Below, one piece after another: positions 1-6,321 of a stretch of 10,425 nt of DNA (positions within the stretch are counted from its first letter, which is position 1; each line of letters begins with the position of its first letter). Below the pieces are notes generated by a model, which had not been told where the DNA came from, did not search any database, and saw only the letters and a list, made by a program, of their open reading frames with translations. The stretch is taken from contig CANLJW010000037.1 in NCBI GenBank assembly GCA_947491605.1, forward strand, positions 1 to 10,425, written 5' to 3'. The position numbers and the translations under genes were made by a program. The DNA comes from UBA7398 sp947491605. Its GTDB lineage: Bacteria > Actinomycetota > Actinomycetes > Nanopelagicales > Nanopelagicaceae.

Positions 1-1118
1 CCAGCTAACATTCTAAGTAAAGTAGTTTTACCAGCACCATTTAGCCCCAAAATCACAACGCGAGAACCTTTATCGATTGCGAGATCTACATCGGTAAAGA
101 CTTCGAGCGATCCGTAAGATTTGCTCAGCGCGGTCGCAGTAAGTGGAGTTTTGCCACAAGGAGATGGTGTTGGGAAACGTAGTTTTGCAACTTTATCTAC
201 TTTGCGAACATCAGCTAAATCGGAACGCAATTTATCGGCACGGCGGAACATACCCTGGGCGGCTTTTGCCTTGGAAGCTTTTGCTCGCATCTTCTCTGCT
301 TGTTTCTCCAAGATGGCAGCTTTCTTCTCTGCAATTGCGCGATCAATCTTACGACGGTGTTCATCTTGTTCACGTTGCTGTAAATATTTTTTCCAACCCA
401 TGTTATACACATCGATAACATTTCGGTTGGCATCTAAATAGAAAACCTTATTTACGACGGTTTCGATCAAGTTCACATCGTGGCTAATAATTACTAACCC
501 GCCGGAATATTTCATTAAATAATCACGGAGCCAAACAACTGAGTCGGCATCTAAATGGTTTGTTGGTTCATCCAATAGCAAGGTATCAGCGCCACTAAAT
601 AGGATTCTAGCCAACTCAATTCGACGGCGTTGGCCACCACTTAATGAATCAAGTTGTTGATCAAATAACCGTTCTGGGATACCTAAACTCATGGCAATAG
701 ATTCAGCTTCCGCAGTTGCCCCATAACCGCCGGCGATACTAAATTCATTTTCCGCTCTGGTGTATCGCGTCATTGCAACTTCAAGTTCATCGCCTTGCGC
801 AATCGACATTGCTTCTTCAGCTTTTCGCATCCGCGAAACTATTTGATCTAATTCACGAACTGAAAGAATTCGCTCTACAACCGAACCTGCTTCATCGCCG
901 GTGCGCGGATCTTGGGGGAGATAACCGATCATTCCGGTTCGAATTACTTGACCGCCTGCAGGTTGAGTTTCACCCGCTAGCACTTTTGCTAAAGTGCTTT
1001 TCCCAGCACCATTTCGCCCGACAAAGCCCACGCGATCTCCGTGGTTGATACGAACTGATACTCCGCTGACGAGTAATCGAGCCCCGGCTCGTAATTCAAG
1101 GCTCGCTGTTGAAATCAT
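1..1118 (-). CDS. ABC-F family ATPase (ribosome-associated type), 3' end outside window
   Basis: Read on the minus strand from ATG at 1118-1116, 372 codons are open to the window edge, so the C-terminal part is missing. First nucleotide-binding domain: Walker A GRNGAGKS at residues 34-41, Q-loop Q69, signature LSGGQ 159-163, Walker B ending in LLDEPTNHLD (181-190) and switch His213. A highly charged Lys/Arg/Ala-rich linker follows (about 240-315), and then the second Walker A, GLNGAGKTT (358-366). Two tandem ATPase domains without membrane segments, joined by such a linker, are the ABC-F layout. Members of this family bind the ribosomal E site and act in translation or ribosome-targeting antibiotic protection; they are not transporters. 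The sequence resembles a conserved actinobacterial ABC-F group (Rv1473-like, from memory), so a specific resistance role is not supported. The frame stays open upstream of the ATG, including a TTG directly before it, but there is no better ATG or clear ribosome binding site. It is divergent from the ilv operon. Confidence 0.93.
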   Translation of the reverse strand, partial: MISTASLELRAGARLLVSGVSVRINHGDRVGFVGRNGAGKSTLAKVLAGETQPAGGQVIRTGMIGYLPQDPRTGDEAGSVVERILSVRELDQIVSRMRKAEEAMSIAQGDELEVAMTRYTRAENEFSIAGGYGATAEAESIAMSLGIPERLFDQQLDSLSGGQRRRIELARILFSGADTLLLDEPTNHLDADSVVWLRDYLMKYSGGLVIISHDVNLIETVVNKVFYLDANRNVIDVYNMGWKKYLQQREQDEHRRKIDRAIAEKKAAILEKQAEKMRAKASKAKAAQGMFRRADKLRSDLADVRKVDKVAKLRFPTPSPCGKTPLTATALSKSYGSLEVFTDVDLAIDKGSRVVILGLNGAGKTTLLRMLA

Positions 1119-1177
1119 CAAGCGAAGTTTCTCACGATAAGCAGTAGTTGAATTTCCGGATAGGCATAGCCATATAT

Positions 1178-1193
1178 TGAGATGCGCATCTCA
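1178..1193. promoter_or_regulatory. Perfect 16-bp palindrome, candidate operator
   Basis: TGAGATGCGCATCTCA equals its own reverse complement over all 16 bases. It ends 4 nt before the -35 hexamer of the predicted ilvB promoter and lies about 60 nt upstream of the divergent ABC-F start. A dimeric repressor or activator could sit here and affect one or both genes. No regulator can be named from the sequence. A chance palindrome or a short cruciform is the alternative. Confidence 0.5.
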
Positions 1194-1197
1194 TGGG

Positions 1198-1227
1198 TTG
1201 ACTAGTCCCGCGGGCGTGCGCGATAAT
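1198..1227 (+). promoter_or_regulatory. Sigma-70-type promoter for the ilv operon leader
   Basis: TTGACT (1198-1203) and GATAAT (1222-1227) are separated by 18 nt, each close to the consensus hexamers TTGACA and TATAAT. The expected start of transcription, about 7 nt after the -10 box, falls on or beside the A of the leader-peptide ATG at 1234, which would make the transcript leaderless. This is the best promoter match seen in the intergenic region; the start site itself is inferred. Confidence 0.7.
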
Positions 1228-1233
1228 TTAGCC

Positions 1234-1281
1234 ATGAAAACACTTACTACCTCAGTGGTGATTCAAGAGCGCGCGATCTAG
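1234..1281 (+). CDS. ilvB leader peptide (15 aa, attenuator ORF)
   Basis: ATG at 1234 opens a 15-codon frame, MKTLTTSVVIQERAI, ending at TAG 1279-1281. It holds Val8-Val9-Ile10 in a row plus Leu4 and a final Ile15, so all three branched-chain amino acids that the operon supplies are represented. It lies directly behind the predicted promoter and in front of an intrinsic terminator and ilvB, the standard position of an attenuation leader peptide. There is no Shine-Dalgarno sequence before it, and the predicted transcription start coincides with the ATG, so it would be translated as a leaderless message, a mode common in actinobacteria. Ribosome stalling at Val/Ile codons when charged tRNA is short is the inferred signal. 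The 3' codons (12-15) form the left arm of a hairpin. Translation is not demonstrated. Confidence 0.75.
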   Translation: MKTLTTSVVIQERAI

Positions 1282-1300
1282 AAAAATCAGATCCCGCGCT
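1268..1300 (+). promoter_or_regulatory. Leader hairpin preceding the terminator
   Basis: AGCGCGCGATC (1268-1278) pairs with GATCCCGCGCT (1290-1300): 11 positions with one C-C mismatch, around an 11-nt loop that begins with the leader peptide stop codon. The 3' arm ends at 1300 and the terminator stem begins at 1301, so the two helices could stack. A ribosome translating codons 12-15 or terminating at 1279 would cover the left arm, linking this structure to leader translation. It is probably the pause or 1:2-type hairpin of the attenuator. Confidence 0.65.
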
Positions 1301-1327
1301 ACCCTCAGTTAAAACTGAGGGTTTTTC
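1301..1327 (+). terminator. Rho-independent terminator in the ilvB leader (attenuator)
   Basis: ACCCTCAGT (1301-1309) pairs perfectly with ACTGAGGGT (1314-1322) around a TAAA loop, and a run of five T residues (1322-1326) follows. It lies between the leader peptide and ilvB on the same strand. A strong terminator in front of an operon rather than behind one implies conditional read-through. A near copy of its left arm, CCTCAGT, occurs inside the leader peptide (1250-1256) and could compete for the right arm. The segment GAAAAATCAG (1281-1290) can also pair with CTGA plus TTTTTC (1315-1327), with a GGG bulge. Confidence 0.85.
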
Positions 1328-1350
1328 TGTTAGTGGAGTTAATTAGAGAA

Positions 1351-1359
1351 GGAAAGGAG
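1351..1359 (+). promoter_or_regulatory. Ribosome binding site of ilvB
   Basis: GGAAAGGAG ends 9 nt before ATG 1369 and fixes that start. It lies downstream of the attenuator, so only read-through transcripts carry it. Confidence 0.75.
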
Positions 1360-1368
1360 TAGGTCGGA

Positions 1369-3108
1369 ATGAGTAACCAAGTAACTGGAGCGCAGAGCTT
1401 AGTGAAATCACTCGAGCACGCTGGCGTTGAAGTCATGTTTGGAATTCCAGGCGGTGCAATTCTGCCGGCTTACGATCCGATCTACGATTCTAAAATTCGC
1501 CACATCTTGGTTCGCCATGAGCAAGGTGCTGGTCATGCTGCAACTGGATATGCCCAAGTAACTGGCCGCGTCGGAGTCTGCATCGCAACATCAGGACCAG
1601 GAGCTACAAATTTAGTTACGCCAATCGGCGATGCTGCGATGGATTCTGTGCCAATGGTTGCAATCACCGGACAAGTACCTTCTGCTGCAATCGGAACCGA
1701 TGCATTCCAAGAAGCTGACATTCGCGGTATCACGATGCCGATTACCAAACATAATTATTTAATCACTAACCCAGATGATATAGCGCGCGCGATCGCAGAA
1801 GCTTTCCATATTGCCGGGACGGGTCGTCCTGGTCCAGTACTAGTTGATATCGCTAAAGATGCGTTACAGAAGATGACCGAGTTTAAATGGCCAACCAATA
1901 TTAACTTAGCTGGCTACAACCCAAAAACTAAACCAGATAGCCAAGCAATCCGAGATGCCGCAGCGCTAATTGCGAAATCAAAGAGGCCAGTCCTTTATGT
2001 CGGTGGCGGAGTAATAAAAGCTAATGCGAGCAAACAATTATTAAGACTTGCCGAATTAACTGGTGCACCAGTTGTTACAACTTTGATGGCGCGCGGTGCT
2101 TTCCCAGATAGCCATCCGCTACACCTAGGTATGCCTGGCATGCATGGAACTGTCGCTGCAGTTACTGCGTTACAGAAGAGCGATTTACTTATTACTTTAG
2201 GCGCGCGTTTTGATGACCGCGTGACTGGAAAACTTTCTACTTTTGCGGTTAATGCAAAAATTATTCATGCCGATATTGATCCAGCCGAAATTGGTAAGAA
2301 TCGTTTTGCTGATGTAGCAATTGTTGGCGATGTCGGCGAAGCGATTACTGCGCTTATTCCTGCCTTAGAAACTGAGTTTAAGAAATCAGAACCAGATTTA
2401 ACCCAATGGTGGAGCCAGATGGGCGCACTACGCGCTAAATATCCAGTTGGGTATGACCATCCCGAAGATGGCAGTGTTTCACCACAATATGTAATTGAAA
2501 GAATTGGCGCTATCGCTGGACCAGATTCAATTTATGTTGCCGGCGTTGGACAACATCAAATGTGGGCTTCGCAATTCGTTAAATATGAGAAACCACGTAC
2601 CTGGTTGAATTCTGGCGGTGCTGGAACGATGGGTTATGCAGTTCCCGCTGCGATGGGCGCAAAAGTTGGCGCACCAGATACAACGGTTTGGGCAATTGAT
2701 GGCGATGGTTGTTTCCAGATGACAAACCAAGAGTTAGTTACATGCGCAATAAATAATATTCCAATTAAAGTTGCAATCATCAATAACGAAAGCCTCGGCA
2801 TGGTTCGGCAATGGCAGACGCTTTTCTATAACTCTCGCTATTCAAATACTTCGTTAGATTCCAAGCGAATTCCCGATTTCGTTAAGTTAGCAGATGCAAT
2901 GGGTTGTGTTGGGCTTCGTTGCGACACTACGGGTGATGTAGATAAAGTTATTAAAGAAGCTATGGCTATTAACGATCAACCTGTTGTGGTTGATTTCAGC
3001 GTATTTCGTGACGCAATGGTTTGGCCAATGGTTGCTGCAGGTACATCAAATGATGACATTTTGGTTGCGCGCGAGACTGCGCCTGACTGGGATTCGCAGG
3101 AGCTCTAA
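1369..3108 (+). CDS. ilvB: Acetolactate synthase (AHAS), large catalytic subunit
   Basis: IlvB joins two pyruvates to 2-acetolactate (valine, leucine) or pyruvate with 2-oxobutyrate to 2-aceto-2-hydroxybutyrate (isoleucine) in the cytoplasm, using thiamine diphosphate, Mg2+ and FAD. The 579 residues match the usual size. Seen in order: an N-terminal ThDP-binding domain with GIPGGAILPAYDP (25-37) and the catalytic Glu51 in RHEQGAGHAATGY; the conserved SGPGATN (75-81) and GTDAFQE (109-115) segments; a central FAD-binding domain (about 193-330) with TLGARFDDRVTG (276-287); and a C-terminal ThDP domain with the GDG...NN metal/ThDP motif (445-447, 472-473). Trp482 in MVRQWQ corresponds to the herbicide-site tryptophan. 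The start follows a strong GGAAAGGAG site. The stop overlaps the ilvN ATG by one base (TAATG), so the two subunits are probably translationally coupled. The leader attenuator upstream is the likely control point. No key residue appears to be missing. Confidence 0.98.
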   Translation: MSNQVTGAQSLVKSLEHAGVEVMFGIPGGAILPAYDPIYDSKIRHILVRHEQGAGHAATGYAQVTGRVGVCIATSGPGATNLVTPIGDAAMDSVPMVAITGQVPSAAIGTDAFQEADIRGITMPITKHNYLITNPDDIARAIAEAFHIAGTGRPGPVLVDIAKDALQKMTEFKWPTNINLAGYNPKTKPDSQAIRDAAALIAKSKRPVLYVGGGVIKANASKQLLRLAELTGAPVVTTLMARGAFPDSHPLHLGMPGMHGTVAAVTALQKSDLLITLGARFDDRVTGKLSTFAVNAKIIHADIDPAEIGKNRFADVAIVGDVGEAITALIPALETEFKKSEPDLTQWWSQMGALRAKYPVGYDHPEDGSVSPQYVIERIGAIAGPDSIYVAGVGQHQMWASQFVKYEKPRTWLNSGGAGTMGYAVPAAMGAKVGAPDTTVWAIDGDGCFQMTNQELVTCAINNIPIKVAIINNESLGMVRQWQTLFYNSRYSNTSLDSKRIPDFVKLADAMGCVGLRCDTTGDVDKVIKEAMAINDQPVVVDFSVFRDAMVWPMVAAGTSNDDILVARETAPDWDSQEL

Positions 3109-3668
3109 TGGCCACCCATACTCTCTCCGTTTTAGTTGAAAACAGCCCAGGTGTACTTGCCCGCATTGCATCCTTATTTTCTCGACGCGGATACAACATT
3201 GATTCACTTGCGGTGGGTCCGACTGAAAATTCTGAAATATCCCGAATGACTATTGTGCTAAATCTTGATGGACATGCACTTGATCAAGTAATCGCGCAAT
3301 TATTTAAACTTATCAACGTTATTGGCATCTCAGAAATGACTGATACTGATTCGATTAAACGCGAAGCTCTACTAGTGAAAGTTAATGCGCAGAAATCTGA
3401 TCGCGAAAAGGTTGCTGCAGTTGCGCAGAAATATAACGGCGTAATTGTTGATGAATCTGACGTTTCGCTAACAATCGAAGCAACTGGGCCAAGTACAGAT
3501 ATCGAAGCGCTGCTCAAATCACTTGAGCAATTCGGCATTAAAGAATTGGTGCAATCAGGGTTGATCGCACTTGAGCGTGGCAGCATCACGCTTGCAGAAC
3601 GTACGCTTAGCACTTCAGGAGTTGCAATCTCGGACTCTCATAGCGCAACCGCGGATTACCAGAACTAA
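3108..3668 (+). CDS. ilvN: Acetolactate synthase, small regulatory subunit
   Basis: IlvN binds IlvB, stimulates its activity and confers feedback inhibition by valine and related amino acids. Residues 4-75 form an ACT domain with the typical start LSVLVENSPGVLARIASLF and RRGYNIDSLAVGPTE, which carries the effector-binding region. Residues about 84-158 are the C-terminal ALS small-subunit domain, from REALLVKV to SGLIALERG. Most homologues end shortly after this IALxRG motif. Here some 28 further residues follow, rich in Ser, Thr and Ala and ending in TADYQN, so the protein (186 aa) is somewhat long for the family. AGGAG (3098-3102) lies 5 nt before the ATG, which overlaps the ilvB stop codon. 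Family assignment is certain; a function for the tail is unknown. Confidence 0.97.
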   Translation: MATHTLSVLVENSPGVLARIASLFSRRGYNIDSLAVGPTENSEISRMTIVLNLDGHALDQVIAQLFKLINVIGISEMTDTDSIKREALLVKVNAQKSDREKVAAVAQKYNGVIVDESDVSLTIEATGPSTDIEALLKSLEQFGIKELVQSGLIALERGSITLAERTLSTSGVAISDSHSATADYQN

Positions 3669-3685
3669 ACCAACCGAAATATATA

Positions 3686-3691
3686 AAGGAG
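3686..3691 (+). promoter_or_regulatory. Ribosome binding site supporting the GTG start of ilvC
   Basis: AAGGAG lies 7 nt before GTG 3699. The first in-frame ATG would fall at codon 78, inside the Rossmann domain, so this site decides for the GTG. It sits in the 30-nt gap after ilvN, the longest gap in the operon. Confidence 0.8.
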
Positions 3692-3698
3692 AAATATC

Positions 3699-4733
3699 GT
3701 GGCAACTATTTATCATGATGAAGATGCAGACCTTTCAATCATTCAAGGACGAAAGGTTGCAGTAATTGGTTATGGTTCACAAGGCCACGCACATGCTCTA
3801 AACCTTCGTGATAGCGGTGTCGATGTTCGAATTGGTTTAGCTGACGGTTCAAAGTCGCGCGAAAAAGCAGAAGCAGAAGGACTTCGCGTACTTTCAGTAA
3901 CAGATGCGGTAAAGGAAGCGACCGTGATTATGTTGCTGGCGCCAGACCACAAACAACGCCACATTTACAATGATTCAATTGCGCCAAATCTTAAAGATGG
4001 CGACGCGCTTTTCTTTGCGCACGGTTTTAACATTCGTTTTGGTTACATTAAGCCGAACTCAAATATAGATGTATGTATGGTCGCACCAAAGGGTCCAGGC
4101 CACTTAGTTCGTCGTGAATTTGTTGCGGGACGCGGCGTGCCAGATATCGTGGCGGTAGAACAAGATTCGACTGGAAACGCTTGGCCATTAACGCTTTCCT
4201 ATGCAAAAGCTATGGGCGGACTTCGCGCCGGTGCAATCCTTACAACATTTACTGAAGAGACTGAAACTGATTTGTTTGGTGAACAATCAGTTCTTTGTGG
4301 CGGCGCATCGCAATTAGTTATGTACGGTTTTGAAACTTTAGTTGAGGCTGGTTACCAACCAGAAGTTGCCTACTTCGAATGCTTACACGAACTTAAATTA
4401 ATCGTCGATTTGATGTACGAAGGTGGAATCGCGAAACAACGTTGGTCAGTTTCAGATACTGCTGAATATGGAGATTATGTATCTGGCCCACGAGTTATCG
4501 ACCCAAGCGTAAAAGCGAATATGAAAGCCGTGCTTGCCGATGTTCAAAATGGCACCTTCGCAAAACGCTTTATCGATGACCAAGATGCAGGCGCACCTGA
4601 GTTCAAAGCGCTTCGCGCAAAAGGTGAAGCTCACCCAATTGAAGCTGTCGGCCGTGAACTTCGTAAATTGATGTCATGGGTAAAAGCCGCGAACAAGGAC
4701 GATTACAAAGAAGGTTCTGTGTCGCGTGGCTAA
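3699..4733 (+). CDS. ilvC: Ketol-acid reductoisomerase (NADP+), class I
   Basis: IlvC isomerises and reduces acetolactate or acetohydroxybutyrate to the dihydroxy-acid, using Mg2+ and NADPH. The N-terminal Rossmann domain (about 1-185) has GYGSQGHAHALNLRDSG (24-40). The cofactor loop IGLADGSKS (45-53) keeps both serines that usually contact the NADPH phosphate, but it has Ala48 where many homologues have Arg, Lys or His. Catalytic His108 is in AHGFNI and Lys131 in PKGPGH. The knotted C-terminal domain carries the metal ligands Asp191 and Glu195 (DLFGEQ), Glu227 and Glu231, and substrate Ser252 (SVSDTAEYG). At 344 aa it is the short class I form typical of actinobacteria, without the duplicated C-terminal domain of the E. 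coli enzyme. It uses a GTG start, and its last 8 nt overlap serA. The next pathway enzyme, dihydroxy-acid dehydratase (ilvD), is not in the window. Confidence 0.97.
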   Translation: MATIYHDEDADLSIIQGRKVAVIGYGSQGHAHALNLRDSGVDVRIGLADGSKSREKAEAEGLRVLSVTDAVKEATVIMLLAPDHKQRHIYNDSIAPNLKDGDALFFAHGFNIRFGYIKPNSNIDVCMVAPKGPGHLVRREFVAGRGVPDIVAVEQDSTGNAWPLTLSYAKAMGGLRAGAILTTFTEETETDLFGEQSVLCGGASQLVMYGFETLVEAGYQPEVAYFECLHELKLIVDLMYEGGIAKQRWSVSDTAEYGDYVSGPRVIDPSVKANMKAVLADVQNGTFAKRFIDDQDAGAPEFKALRAKGEAHPIEAVGRELRKLMSWVKAANKDDYKEGSVSRG

Positions 4734-6318
4734 GCCAATCGTCTTAATTGCAGAAGAACTTAGCCCTGCCACTTTAGAAGCGCTTGGTCCTGATTTCGAA
4801 GTACGAAATTGTGATGGCGCAAATCGAAGTGAACTTCTCGCTGCCCTTAGTACTGGCGTAGATGCAGTGTTAATTAGATCTGCAACCAAGATGGATAGTG
4901 AAGCAATCACTGTTGCAAAAGGTTTAAAAGTTATTGCTCGTGCTGGCGTTGGATTAGATAACGTCGATATTGCCGCAGCAACTGCTGCCGGCGTAATGGT
5001 TGTTAACGCACCAACTTCAAACATTGTTAGCGCAGCCGAACTAACAATCTCATTATTGCTAGCAAGCGCACGTTTTATTACACCAGCACATGCCGCACTT
5101 AAAAATGGTAAGTGGGCCCGCTCTAAATACACAGGTGCAGAACTATTTGAAAAAACTTTGGGCATTGTTGGTTTTGGCAGAATCGGCCAATTAGTTGCTT
5201 TGCGGATGCAAGCTTTCGGTATGGATGTTGTCGCTTACGATCCTTACTTACAACCAGCGCGTGCAGCACAACTTGGCGTGCGCCTTATTACGCTAGATGA
5301 ATTATTAGTGCAATCTGATTTCATCACAATCCACTTACCTAAAACTAAAGAGACTGTAAACTTAATCGGTGAAGCTGCACTTAAGAAAGTTAAGCCATCG
5401 GTTCGGATAATTAATGCAGCTCGAGGTGGTGTACTTGATGAGGTTGCCCTTTACAAAGCAATCACAGAAGGACGCGTTGCTGGTGCAGGTTTAGATGTTT
5501 TCGCAACTGAACCTTGTACTGATTCACCACTATTTCAACTCGATCAAGTTGTTGCGACTCCACACTTAGGTGCATCTACTGATGAAGCCCAAGAACGTGC
5601 TGGAATAGCGGTCGCGGTATCAGTTCGAAAAGCGCTCTCTGGCGAATTAGTTCCAGATGCGGTAAACGTTAAAGGTGGCGCAATTGATGAAGATATTCGT
5701 CCAAGTTTGCCGCTAGTAGAAAAACTTTCCCAAGTTGCAACCGCAATTGCTGGTGAACTTCCCGTAGCAATTGCGATCGAAGTTAAAGGCGATATCTCTG
5801 GCCACGATTGTTCTGTACTAGCAACAAGTGCAATGAAAGGCGCGCTACTTGCAACCGGAGCTGAAGATGTTACATATGTTAACGCACCAAATATTGCGGA
5901 AGAACGCGGTTTAACTGCAACTGTTACAACCAATGCCGAGAGCCCAGAATTTCGCAGCATGATAACTTTGCACGCATCATTTGCCGATGGAAAATTTGTT
6001 GATGTACATGGCACTTTGATGGGTATTAGAAAAGTAGAAAAAATCATCGCAATCGATGGCTTTGATTTAGATCTGCCCCCAACAAGCCACATGCTATTTC
6101 TCCGCTATGGCGATCGTCCTGGAATTGTGGGAATTGTCGGTAACACACTTGGTAAGGCCAAGATAAATATTGCTGGCATGCAGGTGGCGCGCAACAGCGA
6201 AGGCGGGGAAGCGTTAATGGCAATCACTGTCGACTCTTCAATTCCAAATGAAATGGTTGAGTTAGTTAAGAAAGAAACCGGTTCTAGTTCTGTTACTTCA
6301 GTATCGTTGTTGGGATAA
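4726..6318 (+). CDS. serA: D-3-phosphoglycerate dehydrogenase, long form with ACT domain
   Basis: SerA oxidises 3-phosphoglycerate to 3-phosphohydroxypyruvate with NAD+, the first step of serine synthesis. Residues 1-310 are the D-2-hydroxyacid dehydrogenase core, with the nucleotide-binding GFGRIG (149-154), Asp172 after strand 2 (NAD preference), and the catalytic set Arg233 (NAARGG), Glu262 (ATEP) and His280 (TPHLGAST). Residues about 315-450 are the intervening allosteric substrate-binding domain found in long SerA proteins. Residues 455-530 are an ACT domain, MLFLRYGDRPGIVG, with Tyr461, Asp463 and Asn481. These equal the serine-contacting positions reported for the M. tuberculosis enzyme, so serine feedback is likely. 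The 530-aa length also matches that enzyme. The start is GTG, overlapping ilvC by 8 nt, with a weak AAGAAGG site 11 nt upstream; the first in-frame ATG is only at codon 56. A serine gene here is a known actinobacterial arrangement. Confidence 0.97.
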   Translation: MAKPIVLIAEELSPATLEALGPDFEVRNCDGANRSELLAALSTGVDAVLIRSATKMDSEAITVAKGLKVIARAGVGLDNVDIAAATAAGVMVVNAPTSNIVSAAELTISLLLASARFITPAHAALKNGKWARSKYTGAELFEKTLGIVGFGRIGQLVALRMQAFGMDVVAYDPYLQPARAAQLGVRLITLDELLVQSDFITIHLPKTKETVNLIGEAALKKVKPSVRIINAARGGVLDEVALYKAITEGRVAGAGLDVFATEPCTDSPLFQLDQVVATPHLGASTDEAQERAGIAVAVSVRKALSGELVPDAVNVKGGAIDEDIRPSLPLVEKLSQVATAIAGELPVAIAIEVKGDISGHDCSVLATSAMKGALLATGAEDVTYVNAPNIAEERGLTATVTTNAESPEFRSMITLHASFADGKFVDVHGTLMGIRKVEKIIAIDGFDLDLPPTSHMLFLRYGDRPGIVGIVGNTLGKAKINIAGMQVARNSEGGEALMAITVDSSIPNEMVELVKKETGSSSVTSVSLLG

Positions 6319-6321
6319 ACC

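Noticed and set aside
121..441. Open frames on the plus strand at 121-441, 143-418 and 773-1048
   Set aside because: They lie antisense to the ABC-F gene, whose minus-strand frame shows all the Walker, signature and linker features. The plus-strand products have no recognisable family.
1119..1368. T-box, riboswitch or other structured RNA in the ilvB leader
   Set aside because: The distance from the predicted transcription start to the terminator is only about 90 nt and contains a short reading frame. There is no T-box sequence and no room for a T-box specifier domain.
4726..6318. serA inside a branched-chain operon as a novel gene insertion
   Set aside because: ilvBNC followed by serA and leuB is, from general knowledge, a recurrent actinobacterial order, and the gene's style matches its neighbours.
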